A DNA stretch of 64,000 bases from Cytobacillus horneckiae (GCF_002835735.1 NZ_PISD01000018.1:1-64000), one strand, 5' to 3'; shown: positions 1-9,142, counted from the stretch's first letter. The notes: generated by a model from the sequence alone, not told the origin. A program made the numbers and translations.

Positions 1-12
1 GCAGCTCTTTTT

Positions 13-1800
13 TTATTTGCTAAAATGTCTAGCTAACCCTTGGAAAATACCGGTTGCAACAGCTTCTTGATACTGCGGGGAGGATACAATCATTTCCTCT
101 GCAGGGTTGCTTAAATAGCCTAATTCAAGCAGAATTGCTTTGCGGTTATTTTCTCTTATAACAAAATAGTCACCTTGTCGATGTCCGCGATCTGGAATGT
201 TGATTTTTGCAATCGTGCTGCTATGCACATCAGCTGCAAGCTCCTGCTGATAGTCATGATAGTAGTAAGTAGTCATCCCGCGTACACTTCGGTCATCGAT
301 GCTGTCATAATGAATGCTGAGAAACGCATCAGCATTATGCATATGAGAGCTGCTTACACGTGATTGAAGCGGAACATATGTATCTTGCTGCCTTGTAAAG
401 ACTACATTAGCACCTGCTGCTTTTAATTTACTTGCTAATAATTCTGCTGTTGCCATTGTAACGGTTTTTTCTAATGTTCCAGATGCACCTGTCGTACCGT
501 TATCACGCCCGCCATGTCCGGGATCAAGAACAATTGTTTTATTTTGAAGCGGTAATCCTGAACCAGGATTTCCGACATTAGGTGAAGTTTTGCCGGAAGA
601 CACAATCCAGCCGGCAATAAAGCCGGTTTTTCCACCAGATAGTTTAATCTCATACCAGTCGTTTTCATAGCTAACCACTTCAAAAACATCACCTTGATTA
701 GCTCTTTCTATCACTTGTGAGCTTGTATTGGCTTCTTGTCTCACATTCGATCCATTTTGCAAAATCGTAATTTTTTTGCCGGCGGCAGGTTTTTCTGCAG
801 ATGATTGTGTGCTTTCTTGTCCGTCTTTTTCCAAGAACCAGCCAGCAACCCAGCCATATACCCCTGATTCATACTCGATTTTTGCCCAATTATTCTGTTC
901 CTCAATGATGGAGAAGGTTTGACCCTGCGATACAGTGCCAATATTTTTTCCATTAAGTGAAGGTGTTTCTCTTACATTTAATGAGGTGGCGGTTATTTTT
1001 CCGCTTCCTCCGCTTGCTTTAGTTTTTTTGCTGTTTTTTGCTTCGCTTGATTGCGCCTGTACATACTGGCTGCTAATCCATGCAGATGCTCCATTATATG
1101 AAATTTCTGTCCAATCGTTTTGCTGAGAGATGATTTCCACCTTATCTCCTTTAGCAAACTTTCCTAGTAATGCACTGCCTTGAGATGGCTCACTTCGAAT
1201 ATTTAATGAGTTCGTAGTAATCGTGCCGCTTTTAACAGCAGACTTAGGTTTACTGGACGATTGCTGGGAAGGAGCAGAAGACGATGTGAAGTTTAGAAAT
1301 TCACTGGAAACCCAGCCGTTTCCATACTGAGTTTCTAACTCAACCCATCCTCCTTGTTGTGAAACAATGCGATATTCTTTATTTTTTTCAATAAGTCCCA
1401 ACACTCGATGTTCTGTCGATGGACCGCCACGAACCCTTAAGCCATCCGTAGTAACTGTGGCATGGTTGTTTGTGGTCGTGACAGGCTCTGTTTTTTGCTC
1501 AATTGCCGTTTCTGATTCGCCATTATCAGGTACAACGAGCCAATCTGCGACCCACCCTTTTTGGCCTGATCCAAAATCGATTTCAATCCATTCATCCTGC
1601 TTTGAAATCATCGTAAAGCTTTCACCTTTTTGAGCCATTCCTAAAACTGGATAACTTAGTCCCGGCCCTGTGCGAACATTTAAACTATCAGTGCCTATTT
1701 TTACTTTTTGACCATCAGCCATTGCTTTTTCAAACGGAAAAACAATGCTGGCTAGAAGGATGAAGCATAGAACAATGATGAGATTTTTCCTTCTGAGCAA
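13..1800 (-). CDS. yrvJ: N-acetylmuramoyl-L-alanine amidase with five SH3b domains
   Basis: Exported cell-wall hydrolase that cuts the bond between N-acetylmuramic acid and L-alanine in peptidoglycan. A basic, hydrophobic signal peptide covers about residues 1-28. Five bacterial SH3 (SH3b) repeats, each with an L-N/R-V/I-R core and a GWV/AWI-type end, lie at roughly 32-89, 113-169, 192-247, 268-325 and 344-401. A C-terminal Amidase_3 domain (about 420-590) shows DPGHGG, SIHYDS and LLELGYLSN, which hold the zinc ligands and catalytic glutamate. The 595-residue length suits a multi-SH3 YrvJ-type amidase. The TTG start follows AGGAGG on the minus strand. It is transcribed divergently from the yrzK-hisS side. 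Family assignment is firm; the exact septal or sidewall role is unknown. Confidence 0.93.
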   Translation of the reverse strand: MLRRKNLIIVLCFILLASIVFPFEKAMADGQKVKIGTDSLNVRTGPGLSYPVLGMAQKGESFTMISKQDEWIEIDFGSGQKGWVADWLVVPDNGESETAIEQKTEPVTTTNNHATVTTDGLRVRGGPSTEHRVLGLIEKNKEYRIVSQQGGWVELETQYGNGWVSSEFLNFTSSSAPSQQSSSKPKSAVKSGTITTNSLNIRSEPSQGSALLGKFAKGDKVEIISQQNDWTEISYNGASAWISSQYVQAQSSEAKNSKKTKASGGSGKITATSLNVRETPSLNGKNIGTVSQGQTFSIIEEQNNWAKIEYESGVYGWVAGWFLEKDGQESTQSSAEKPAAGKKITILQNGSNVRQEANTSSQVIERANQGDVFEVVSYENDWYEIKLSGGKTGFIAGWIVSSGKTSPNVGNPGSGLPLQNKTIVLDPGHGGRDNGTTGASGTLEKTVTMATAELLASKLKAAGANVVFTRQQDTYVPLQSRVSSSHMHNADAFLSIHYDSIDDRSVRGMTTYYYHDYQQELAADVHSSTIAKINIPDRGHRQGDYFVIRENNRKAILLELGYLSNPAEEMIVSSPQYQEAVATGIFQGLARHFSK

Positions 1801-2023
1801 TCAATTTCCTCCTCTCCTCTTAATCACCTTACAAGCAAAGCAAAAATTACTATGCTAGTCAAGAATGACAATCTTTATGTATACATTCTATTTTATAAAG
1901 GCAATCCCTTCTAATATCGGTCAATGCATTTAATTTGTAAACAGATTGTAAAATGAAAAATAATTCCTTCATAATATGGAAATAATAAATTTTAGACGAT
2001 TTATTAACGAAGGGTGATTGTAA

Positions 2024-2200
2024 ATGCGATTTGGTGAAAAAGGGATGAATGTACAATCTGGTGAGAATAAATTGTTTGGAGTTGATTTTCATGATTTTAT
2101 TCAATCAGAACAGTATTCAACAATGCTTGAGCTTGCATCTGAATTTGGTGTCTCCATTCAGGATGTACGAAAGTTAAAAAAGAAACTTGGGCGGTCTTGA
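2024..2200 (+). CDS. yrzK: small YrzK-like protein
   Basis: A 58-residue ORF starting MRFGEKGMNV and ending KLKKKLGRS, with an AAGGGTGA ribosome binding site 6 bases before ATG. It lies between the amidase gene and the hisS leader, the place where I recall the B. subtilis small gene yrzK. The C-terminal half (ASEFGVSIQDVRKLKKK) looks like a short helix-turn-helix-type segment. No function is known to me. The symbol rests on position and general appearance, so it is tentative. Confidence 0.6.
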   Translation: MRFGEKGMNVQSGENKLFGVDFHDFIQSEQYSTMLELASEFGVSIQDVRKLKKKLGRS

Positions 2201-2216
2201 ATTATGTAAGAAGGGC

Positions 2217-2245
2217 TTGACATGTACCGCAATGGTCCGTATGAT
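2217..2245 (+). promoter_or_regulatory. SigA-type promoter of hisS-aspS
   Basis: TTGACA and TATGAT are separated by 17 bases, immediately upstream of the T-box leader. Predicted transcription start is near 2252. Confidence 0.75.
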
Positions 2246-2279
2246 TATATAGATAAAATAATATTTTAATACGCTACAG

Positions 2280-2566
2280 TATAAACTTTAGCGATAATAA
2301 CCAATGAGGAAGAAAAGTAGTTAAACCCCACATAAAAAGAGAAGAAATGCCATGGGCTGAAAGCATTTCCATATGATGATTTGACGAACGAACACTTCTT
2401 AGGCTTCTCCCTGAAAAAATTAATTTTCTAATAGGGGATGAACGTTGACAGGCGTTAACTGTGAAAGAGGAAGTTGGACTTTTAGTCATCTTCAATTAGG
2501 GTGGTACCACGGGAATTCAAACTCTCGTCCCTTGTATGAATCATACAAGGGACGAGAGTTTTTTTG
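2280..2566 (+). promoter_or_regulatory. T-box leader (tRNA-sensing) of hisS-aspS
   Basis: The diagnostic T-box sequence AGGGTGGTACCACGG is at 2498-2512. It is followed by a very strong terminator (arms about 2521-2539 and 2541-2559) and a T run. The likely specifier in the 3' side of Stem I is the histidine codon CAC at 2395-2397, in the context GAACACTTC. A GAC (aspartate) triplet occurs a few bases upstream. T-boxes bind uncharged tRNA and then antiterminate, so low His-tRNA charging should raise hisS-aspS expression. The T-box call is secure; the specifier is read by eye. Confidence 0.9.
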
Positions 2567-2574
2567 TTTTTTAG

Positions 2575-2720
2575 TTAAATGCGAGATTTATCTAGTGAAT
2601 GTCGAAAAAAAGAGAGTGTTCACAGAGATAAAAGTCATTTATCTACGTGAAGGGCATAAAAAAGAGGTTGTTCACAGAGATAAAGTCATTTATCTTCGTG
2701 AAATACCTAAAAAAGAGATC
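2575..2720 (+). repeat. About 51-bp tandem repeat with palindromic core (2-3 units)
   Basis: Two near-identical units start at about 2618 and 2670. Each begins GTTCACAGAGATAAA and contains a quasi-palindrome (AGATAAA, GTCA, TTTATCT in the second copy) followed by an A-rich stretch ending AAAAAAGAG. A diverged third unit, with TTTATCT-GTGAA and AAAAAAAGAG, lies directly upstream at about 2585-2615. The array sits between the T-box terminator and hisS, inside the mRNA leader. Confidence 0.7.
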
Positions 2721-2862
2721 CAAAGACTTCTGCGGGAGGTGCGTGCGGCTGTAGTCTAAAGGAATTGTGAATGGGAATTTATAGCTGAATCCGTCGCCGC
2801 AAGTACTTAGCGATTGTTAGTTTTTAATAAATGAAATGAATGATAGAGGAGGATGATGATTT

Positions 2863-4137
2863 ATGTCAATCCGATTACCAAGAGGCACGCAGGATATACT
2901 TCCTGGAGATGTAGAGAAATGGCAATTGATAGAAAAGAAAGCAAGGGAAATCTGTGAAAAGTTCCAATATCACGAAATAAGGACACCAATTTTTGAGCAG
3001 ACAGATTTATTTTTACGGAGCGTTGGCGATACAACCGATATCGTGCAAAAGGAAATGTACACTTTCGATGACCGTGGCGGGCGCAGCTTAACATTACGTC
3101 CAGAGGGAACAGCATCTACTGTCCGCTCTTTTGTTGAACATAAAATGTTTGGCTATGCCAACCAGCCTGTAAAGCTCTATTATATGGGCCCAATGTTTAG
3201 ATATGAGCGGCCGCAAGCAGGTAGATACCGCCAATTTGTGCAGTTTGGCGTAGAAGCGATTGGAAGCGATGACCCTGCTATTGATGCAGAAGTGATTGCT
3301 TTAGCAATGTCCCTTTATAAAGAAATGGGCTTAAAGAAATTAAAGCTTGTCGTAAATAGCCTTGGGGATAAAGATAGCAGGCAGGCGCATAGAGAGGCAT
3401 TAATCAATCATTTTCAACCTAGAATCGGGGAATTCTGTTCCGATTGTCAAAACCGCTTAGAGAAAAACCCAATGCGGATTCTTGATTGTAAACAAGACCG
3501 AGATCATGAGCTTATGAAATTTGCGCCATCCATTATTGATTATTTGAATGAGGAATCAAAGGTTTATTTTAATAAAGTTCAGCAGTATTTAACAAGCTTA
3601 GGAATTGAATTTGAAGTAGATTCAAATCTTGTCCGCGGTCTAGATTACTATAATCATACTGCTTTTGAAATTATGAGCGATGCAGAAGGCTTTGGAGCAA
3701 TTACGACGCTTTGCGGCGGCGGAAGATATAACGGTCTGACTGAAGAAATTGGCGGACCAGAAGCACCAGGCATTGGCTTTGCTTTAAGTATTGAACGCTT
3801 TATCGCTGCATTGGATGCTGAAAAAGTTGAGCTTCCATTAAATAACGGAATTGACTGTTACATTGTATCTTTAGGTGAAGATGCGAAGGATTATACCGTT
3901 GGTTTGCTGAATAAGCTTCGTCAAGCTGGCTTTTCAGCTGAGAGAGATTATTTGGATAGGAAAATTAAAGCACAGTTTAAAGCGGCTGATCGTCTGCAAG
4001 CAAAATTTGTGGCAATTCTAGGCGATGATGAACTGAAAGCAAATAAAATCAACCTTAAATCAATGGACAGTGGTGAGCAAAAGGAAATGGAGCTTGCTTC
4101 ATTTATCGAAGAATTTACCGCGTTATATAGAAATTAG
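2863..4137 (+). CDS. hisS: histidyl-tRNA synthetase
   Basis: Class II aminoacyl-tRNA synthetase charging tRNA-His in the cytoplasm. The 424-residue protein has the family-typical N-terminus ([11 protein letters not shown]), class II motif 2 ([14 protein letters not shown]), the HisRS-specific motif [14 protein letters not shown], and motif 3 ([10 protein letters not shown]). A C-terminal anticodon-binding domain follows from about residue 325. ATG follows a strong AGAGGAGG. It is the first gene of a two-gene operon with aspS, 13 bases apart, under the upstream T-box. Length is normal for Bacillus. Confidence 0.97.
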   Translation: MSIRLPRGTQDILPGDVEKWQLIEKKAREICEKFQYHEIRTPIFEQTDLFLRSVGDTTDIVQKEMYTFDDRGGRSLTLRPEGTASTVRSFVEHKMFGYANQPVKLYYMGPMFRYERPQAGRYRQFVQFGVEAIGSDDPAIDAEVIALAMSLYKEMGLKKLKLVVNSLGDKDSRQAHREALINHFQPRIGEFCSDCQNRLEKNPMRILDCKQDRDHELMKFAPSIIDYLNEESKVYFNKVQQYLTSLGIEFEVDSNLVRGLDYYNHTAFEIMSDAEGFGAITTLCGGGRYNGLTEEIGGPEAPGIGFALSIERFIAALDAEKVELPLNNGIDCYIVSLGEDAKDYTVGLLNKLRQAGFSAERDYLDRKIKAQFKAADRLQAKFVAILGDDELKANKINLKSMDSGEQKEMELASFIEEFTALYRN

Positions 4138-4150
4138 GAGGAATCACATA

Positions 4151-5923
4151 ATGTTTGGAAGAACCTACTACTGCGGAGAAGTAACAGAAACAGCAATTGG
4201 GGAAAAGATTGTATTAAAAGGCTGGGTGCAAAAGCGCCGTGATTTGGGCGGATTAATCTTTATTGATCTTCGTGATCGCACCGGCATTGTACAAATCGTT
4301 TTCAATCCGGAGCTGTCTCCTGAAGCGCTTGCTCTCGCTGAGAAAATTAGAAACGAATACGTGTTGGATATTGAGGGGACGGTTGTTGCCCGTGGTGAAG
4401 GTACAGTTAACGAAAACCTTAAAACCGGCAAAATTGAAGTTCATGCAGACAATGTAACAATTTTAAATGAAGCAAAAACACCGCCATTCATTATTGATGA
4501 TAAAACAGATGTCTCCGAAGATGTGCGCCTTAAATACCGCTATCTTGATTTAAGAAGACCTGTGATGGCTGAAACATTTAAAATGCGCCATCAAGTGACG
4601 AAAGCGATACGTAATTTCCTTGATGACGAAGGCTTTATCGATGTGGAAACACCGATTTTAACTAAAAGTACACCGGAGGGTGCACGTGACTATTTAGTTC
4701 CAAGCCGCGTCCATCCTGGCGAATTCTATGCATTGCCGCAATCACCGCAAATTTTTAAACAATTATTAATGGTCGGCGGAATGGATCGCTATTATCAAAT
4801 TGCCCGTTGTTTCCGCGATGAAGACCTTCGTGCAGATCGCCAGCCTGAATTCACACAAATTGATATTGAAATGAGCTTTATGAGTCAAGAGGATATTATT
4901 TCTCTGATGGAAAATCTGATGACTAAGATTATGAAGGATGTAAAAGGTTTGGAAGTTGAGACTCCATTCAGAAGAATGTCCTACCGTGAAGCGATGGCAC
5001 GTTTCGGCTCAGATAAACCAGATACACGCTTTGCGATGGAGCTGACGGATCTGTCTGAGATTGTGAAGGGTTCTAGTTTTAAAGTTTTTGCAGGCGCCAT
5101 CTCTTCAGGCGGCCAAGTAAAAGCAATCAATGTGAAAAATGGTGCGGGCAGCTACTCCCGTAAAGATATTGATGCGCTAACTGAATTTGTTTCAGTTTAT
5201 GGTGCAAAAGGGCTTGCTTGGCTGAAAGCTGAAGAAGAAGGCTTAAAAGGACCGATTGCAAAATTTGTTACCGAAGAAGAGCAAGCTGGTATCAAAGCTG
5301 CTTTAAGTGTAGAAACTGGAGATTTAATTCTCTTTGTTGCTGATAAAAAATCTGTTGTCGCTGATGCACTTGGTGCGCTGCGCCTAAAGCTGGGCAAAGA
5401 ACTAAATCTAATTGACCACAGCAAATTCAATTTCCTATGGGTAACAGACTGGCCGCTGCTTGAGTATGATGAGGAAGACGGCCGCTATTATGCTGCTCAT
5501 CATCCATTTACAATGCCAGCTAGAGAGGATTTGGCACTGCTTGATTCTAATCCTGGTGAAGTGAAAGCCCAAGCATATGACCTAGTATTAAATGGCTATG
5601 AATTAGGCGGCGGTTCTCTTCGTATTTTTGAAAGAGATGTTCAAGAGAAAATGTTTGAAGTGCTTGGATTTACAAAAGAGGAAGCTGAAGAACAATTCGG
5701 ATTCCTTCTCGAAGCCTTCGACTATGGCACACCACCGCACGGCGGAATTGCTTTAGGGCTTGATCGTCTAGTCATGCTGCTTACTGGGAGAACAAATCTC
5801 CGCGATACAATCGCCTTCCCGAAAACAGCGAGCGCAAGCTGTGTGCTTACCGACGCTCCAGGGGAAGTAAGCAGTGCACAATTGAATGATTTACACCTTG
5901 CTTTAAACTTAAAAGATCAATAA
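4151..5923 (+). CDS. aspS: aspartyl-tRNA synthetase
   Basis: Class II synthetase charging tRNA-Asp. The 590-residue protein has an N-terminal OB-fold anticodon domain ([20 protein letters not shown]), motif 2 ([20 protein letters not shown]), the bacterial GAD insertion in the middle, and motif 3 ([13 protein letters not shown]) near the C-terminus. The start chosen is the ATG after AGGAGG with 8-base spacing. A longer in-frame reading overlaps hisS and is not supported. It is cotranscribed with hisS and followed by a strong terminator, then the 6S RNA gene, as in B. subtilis. Confidence 0.97.
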   Translation: MFGRTYYCGEVTETAIGEKIVLKGWVQKRRDLGGLIFIDLRDRTGIVQIVFNPELSPEALALAEKIRNEYVLDIEGTVVARGEGTVNENLKTGKIEVHADNVTILNEAKTPPFIIDDKTDVSEDVRLKYRYLDLRRPVMAETFKMRHQVTKAIRNFLDDEGFIDVETPILTKSTPEGARDYLVPSRVHPGEFYALPQSPQIFKQLLMVGGMDRYYQIARCFRDEDLRADRQPEFTQIDIEMSFMSQEDIISLMENLMTKIMKDVKGLEVETPFRRMSYREAMARFGSDKPDTRFAMELTDLSEIVKGSSFKVFAGAISSGGQVKAINVKNGAGSYSRKDIDALTEFVSVYGAKGLAWLKAEEEGLKGPIAKFVTEEEQAGIKAALSVETGDLILFVADKKSVVADALGALRLKLGKELNLIDHSKFNFLWVTDWPLLEYDEEDGRYYAAHHPFTMPAREDLALLDSNPGEVKAQAYDLVLNGYELGGGSLRIFERDVQEKMFEVLGFTKEEAEEQFGFLLEAFDYGTPPHGGIALGLDRLVMLLTGRTNLRDTIAFPKTASASCVLTDAPGEVSSAQLNDLHLALNLKDQ

Positions 5924-5929
5924 TAACAT

Positions 5930-5958
5930 TACGAGGAGATCAGTCTCCTCGTATTTTT
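5930..5958 (+). terminator. Rho-independent terminator of hisS-aspS
   Basis: Inverted repeat TACGAGGAGA / TCTCCTCGTA followed by five Ts, just after the aspS stop codon. Confidence 0.85.
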
Positions 5959-5994
5959 ATTAAAAAAAGTGAGTAATGTCCTATCCATCCTTTC

Positions 5995-6023
5995 TTGAAA
6001 AAAAAGTAAGTCTATGATAAGAT
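5995..6023 (+). promoter_or_regulatory. SigA-type promoter of 6S RNA
   Basis: TTGAAA and TAAGAT are separated by 17 bases. The first transcribed base would be about 6030, just before the closing stem of the RNA. Confidence 0.65.
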
Positions 6024-6029
6024 TTATTC

Positions 6030-6232
6030 AATCTTAAAGAGTCCTGATGTGTTCGTCGTATATCCTGAAATTTTGACCGAACATATTACCTTCGGGAGTC
6101 CGGAGTTTTTCCGCAGCGTAAATGCCTTTGTATATAAGGACTTACAAACGCAGAAAACAGGACACCCACCTGCATTAGTGCGGGTTCAAAATGAAGGCCT
6201 AAGAGCGACGGCATAATTGGGACTCTTTAGCC
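6030..6232 (+). ncRNA. bsrA: 6S RNA (6S-1 type)
   Basis: The closing stem pairs AAAGAGTCC at the 5' end with GGGACTCTTT at the 3' end. The 5' arm continues CTGATGTGTTCGTCG, followed by TTGACCGAACATATTACC and CTTCGGGAGTCCGGAG, which match my memory of the conserved B. subtilis 6S-1 sequence. About 200 nt is the expected length. The position directly after aspS is also where B. subtilis keeps bsrA. 6S RNA binds the SigA RNA polymerase holoenzyme as an open-promoter mimic and dampens transcription in stationary phase. No protein-coding frame covers this segment. Confidence 0.9.
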
Positions 6233-6248
6233 TAATGTAAATGACGAA

Positions 6249-6278
6249 CTCCTGTACTTTCGAGTGCGGGATTTTTTG
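6249..6278 (+). terminator. terminator downstream of 6S RNA
   Basis: Stem TCCTGTACT / AGTGCGGGA (two G-U pairs) with a TTCG-type loop, followed by TTTTTT. Confidence 0.7.
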
Positions 6279-6345
6279 TGTTAAAGGCTTGTCAGCTTTA
6301 TGCCTTTTTTTTATATGATAATATTAAATCCATGAAAGGAACGAA

Positions 6346-6978
6346 ATGATGATTGAACCAAATAAGGAATTGTTAATTATGCGCTATTTATACGAGCGTC
6401 AAGATTTAAGTCAGGATGATGAAAACCATTACCACAACATTGAAAAGGGATTTGATGGTGAACGGCAATTATATAAAAAATTGGATTCTATTACGAATGA
6501 ATTGAATATCCTCCATGACCTCTACTTCGAACAAAATAAATCCCCTATACAAATCGACTTTCTTCTTCTAACGCAAGGTAAACCAATCCTTATAGAAGTG
6601 AAAAACTTTGAAGGAGAATACTTTATTAAAGAAGACCGTTGGTACAAATTGAGCGGAAAAGAAATAAAGAACCCGCTTATTCAGCTTCAACGAACAGAGA
6701 CAAACTTTCGACAACTGTTAACCTCGTATAATTTTAACAACTCATTTGAATCCTACATCGTTTTTGTTAATCCACAATTCACTTTACTGACAGCCCCAAT
6801 TAATAAGCAAATGATCCTTCCGACACAGCTGCCCAGATTTCTTAAATATTTATCCTACCAATTAAGTAATAGTGCAGCGCAATCAAGCCTTTATATGAAA
6901 CTAATATCAATGAATATGATTAAAGCCGCAGAAGCAGTGTCCCCGCTTATTTGTATGAGAATCTTTGTAAATGCGTGA
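6346..6978 (+). CDS. NERD-domain (nuclease-related) protein, N-terminal part
   Basis: A NERD domain spans about residues 35-150: GFDGERQLYKKL, then QIDFLLLTQGKPILIEVKNFEGEY with the D...EVK pattern of restriction-endonuclease-like folds, and a conserved QL..TE segment. NERD proteins of Bacillus are usually around 300 residues with a C-terminal zinc-ribbon-like and helical part. This frame instead ends early with ICMRIFVNA. The missing part continues in another frame (next entry), so the gene looks frameshifted between about 6915 and 6945. ATG follows AAAGGA. Function is unknown beyond a proposed DNA-processing role for the family. Confidence 0.75.
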   Translation: MMIEPNKELLIMRYLYERQDLSQDDENHYHNIEKGFDGERQLYKKLDSITNELNILHDLYFEQNKSPIQIDFLLLTQGKPILIEVKNFEGEYFIKEDRWYKLSGKEIKNPLIQLQRTETNFRQLLTSYNFNNSFESYIVFVNPQFTLLTAPINKQMILPTQLPRFLKYLSYQLSNSAAQSSLYMKLISMNMIKAAEAVSPLICMRIFVNA

Positions 6979-7241
6979 ATTGTTCTAGATGTGGTGCTAG
7001 GATGATGGCGAGACAATCAATTTTGTACTGTGGCGTTTGTGGCTACGAAGAAAAAGTAGAAAAAGGAATCCTACGAAGTATAAAGGAGTTAGAATTATTA
7101 TTTCCGAACAAAAAAATTACAACAAACCTAATCTTTGACTGGTGTGGTGAAATTGTTTCTAGTAGGAGAACTCAGAGGGTTTTAAATCAACATTTTGTTC
7201 GATTAGGTTATAATAAGACATCACATTATATAAGAAATTAA
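6951..7241 (+). pseudogene. C-terminal part of the frameshifted NERD-domain gene
   Basis: This frame reads from PAYLYENLCKCVNCSRCGAR onward. It contains two CxxC pairs (a zinc ribbon) and then ELELLFPNKKITT, FDWCGEIVS and a YNKTSHYIRN end. That is the kind of tail seen on full-length Bacillus NERD proteins. It overlaps the upstream frame by 28 bases and has no ribosome binding site. The PAYLYENL segment lies upstream of any start codon in this frame. I therefore read it as the second half of one broken gene (or a sequencing error), not a separate gene. Confidence 0.65.
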
Positions 7242-7287
7242 CAAAGCCAATGAAAGTTCCTAGCATTAAAGACAAAGAAGCAGTGAA

Positions 7288-7662
7288 AAAATGGTCATAG
7301 AGAGGAGAACTGGAACCAAAAACCCACGAGAAAACGGAAAAATGGTCATAGAGAGCGAAACTGGAACCAAAAACCCACGAGAAAACGAAAAAATGGTCAT
7401 AGAAAGCGAAACTGAAACCAAAAATCCACGAGAAAACAAAAAAATGGTCATAGAGAGCGAAACTGGAACCAAAAACCCACGAGAAAACGAAAAAATGGTC
7501 ATAGAAAGCGAAACTGAAACCAAAAATCCACGAGAAAACGAAAAAATGGTCATAGAGAGGAGAACTGAAACCAAAAATCCACGAGAAAACGAAAAAATGG
7601 TCATAGAGAGGAGAACTGGAACCAAAAATCCACGAGAAAACGAAAAAATGGTCATAGAGAGG
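7288..7662 (+). repeat. 51-bp tandem repeat array, seven full units plus a partial
   Basis: Units start at 7291, 7342, 7393, 7444, 7495, 7546 and 7597, with a partial at 7648. Each reads ATGGTCATAGAGAG-GA-ACTG then AACCAAAAA-CCACGAGAAAA and an A-rich end. Units differ at a few positions (GAGGAGAA versus GAGCGAAA; GGAACC versus GAAACC). Because 51 is divisible by three, long frames stay open on both strands (17-residue periodic peptides). Neither strand has a convincing ribosome binding site before the first unit, so I annotate DNA repeats rather than genes. Confidence 0.9.
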
Positions 7663-7815
7663 AGAAAACTAATACTTGTAACCAGTAATGCTACTTAGCT
7701 CCCCTCCAATATTCTCATCCCAATCCCCACCTTCCCACTTGTATTTACACCATAGTATGATATATTCATTATCGGGTATTATCTAAAGAAAGAACTGAAT
7801 GATGGAGTTGATAGA

Positions 7816-8586
7816 ATGCTACACCAATTTTCGCGTAATGAGCTTGCGATTGGAGAAGAAGGATTAGAAACGATGAAGAACAGCACGGTAGCTGTTTTAG
7901 GTATTGGCGGAGTGGGGACCTTTGCAGCGGAAGCCTTGGCTCGGTCAGGTGTGGGCCGCCTTGTTTTAGTCGATAAAGATGACGTGGACATCACGAATGT
8001 GAATCGTCAAATTATTGCGCTTCTTTCAACTGTTGGCAGGCCTAAAGTTGATCTCATGAAGGAAAGAATACAAGATATTAATCCGGACTGTGAAGTGATC
8101 GCTCTTAAAATGTTCTATACAGAAGAAACATATGAGCAATTTTTTGATTATGGGCTTGATTTTGTTATCGATGCTTCGGACACGATTTCTTATAAAATTC
8201 ATCTTATGAAGGAATGTTTAAAAAGGGACATTCCGATGATTTCAAGTATGGGAGCCGCAAACAAAATGGACCCTACTCGCTTTCAAATTGCAGATATTTC
8301 AAAAACACATACAGACCCAATTGCGAAAGTCATTCGGACACGCCTTAGAAAAGAGGGCATAAGAAAAGGAATACCGGTTGTTTTCTCTGATGAAAGCCCG
8401 ATTGTCATTCGTGAGGAAGTCCGAAAAACAGTTGGTAAGGATGATGCGCAAATTCGTAAAGCGAAAATGCCGCCGTCCTCCAATGCCTTTGTTCCATCGG
8501 TGGCTGGCTTGGTCATGGCAAGCTATGTCGTAAGGGAACTTCTTAGTGAAATTAAAATCAGCCGGGTCAACGACGAAAGCAAATAA
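7816..8586 (+). CDS. tcdA: tRNA threonylcarbamoyladenosine dehydratase (TcdA/CsdL)
   Basis: E1/ThiF-like enzyme that uses ATP to cyclise t6A37 of tRNA to ct6A. The 256-residue protein has the Rossmann nucleotide-binding motif GIGGVGTFAAEALARSG at about residues 31-47, DKDDVDITNVNRQ after it, and a conserved middle segment (DASDTISYKIHLMKEC). The C-terminal end (PPSSNAFVPSVAGLVMASYV) is typical of TcdA. The start is the ATG following GGAG. In B. subtilis the orthologue yrvM also follows aspS and 6S RNA; here the NERD gene and repeat array intervene. Confidence 0.93.
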   Translation: MLHQFSRNELAIGEEGLETMKNSTVAVLGIGGVGTFAAEALARSGVGRLVLVDKDDVDITNVNRQIIALLSTVGRPKVDLMKERIQDINPDCEVIALKMFYTEETYEQFFDYGLDFVIDASDTISYKIHLMKECLKRDIPMISSMGAANKMDPTRFQIADISKTHTDPIAKVIRTRLRKEGIRKGIPVVFSDESPIVIREEVRKTVGKDDAQIRKAKMPPSSNAFVPSVAGLVMASYVVRELLSEIKISRVNDESK

Positions 8587-8718
8587 AAACCGTCGCATTA
8601 GCTTGACACATGAGGGAAAGCGAGATAACCGGAACAATGGTTATTTTAAACCGAAAATAAATGATCGGCAAACTAAGAAAACGCCACTCCAAACATAAAA
8701 AAAGAAACGAACACTCAA

Positions 8719-8758
8719 AGATCTTCCAAATAAAAATGGGAAGATCTTTTTTTTATTT
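8719..8758. terminator. bidirectional terminator between tcdA and the RsfA-like gene
   Basis: AAGATCTTCC / GGAAGATCTT inverted repeat with a run of Ts on the plus strand and A-rich sequence on the other side, between two convergent genes. Confidence 0.75.
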
Positions 8759-9142
8759 AGTCTCATTGATTACTTTTAACACCCCTTCATATAATGCAAG
8801 TTCCTCCTTCATATGCAAGGCAGCATTTTCCCATTTCTTTGCTAAAGCATGGTGTTTCGCTTTTAGCCCTTCCTGTTCTGCTTTTAGCTTGTTATTTTCT
8901 TCTAGCAGGAAAATAGGCGGCATGGTCTTTAAAAATTGTATCACATGCTCGAGGTTTAGCTGATCCGCTTCTTTCAGCTTTGCATTCCAGCGCGTTTGAC
9001 ATGCGGCTTCAGACCGCTTTAGTTTCTTGGCTGCCATGCGAAAGGCATCTGCTTTACTATCCCCATTTGAGGTATATTGTAAGACCAGTTCTTTAAGAAG
9101 GACGTCTTCCTCTGCCTCCCACGATCTTTTTTGCTGGCTCAT
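8753..9142 (-). CDS. RsfA-family Myb/SANT-like transcriptional regulator
   Basis: The N-terminal Myb/SANT-like DNA-binding domain (about residues 1-55) has RSWEAEEDVLLKELVLQY and AAKKLKRSEAACQTRWNAKLK. It is followed by a coiled coil (LLEENNKLKAEQEGLKAKHH). This matches the RsfA/YlbO family, prespore-expressed regulators that tune SigF/SigG genes in Bacillus. The ATG giving MSQQKRSW is preferred because AAGGAG lies 7 bases upstream; an upstream GTG overlaps that site. The gene is convergent with tcdA. Its specific targets are unknown, and genomes usually carry several paralogues. Confidence 0.82.
   Translation of the reverse strand: MSQQKRSWEAEEDVLLKELVLQYTSNGDSKADAFRMAAKKLKRSEAACQTRWNAKLKEADQLNLEHVIQFLKTMPPIFLLEENNKLKAEQEGLKAKHHALAKKWENAALHMKEELALYEGVLKVINETK

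Noticed and set aside
2445-2759. 104-codon plus-strand frame
   Set aside because: It runs through the T-box, its terminator and the tandem repeats; the RNA structures explain the sequence.
4070-4150. N-terminal extension of aspS overlapping hisS
   Set aside because: AGGAGG and the family N-terminus place the start at 4151.
7288-7662. CRISPR array
   Set aside because: Units are contiguous 51-bp repeats with no unique spacers and no cas genes nearby.
7266-7698. Open frames on both strands over the 51-bp array encoding 17-residue repeat proteins
   Set aside because: They arise because 51 is a multiple of three; there is no ribosome binding site before the first unit on either strand and no recognisable fold.
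8661-8963. 100-codon plus-strand frame
   Set aside because: It overlaps the well-supported RsfA-like gene on the other strand and the terminator.
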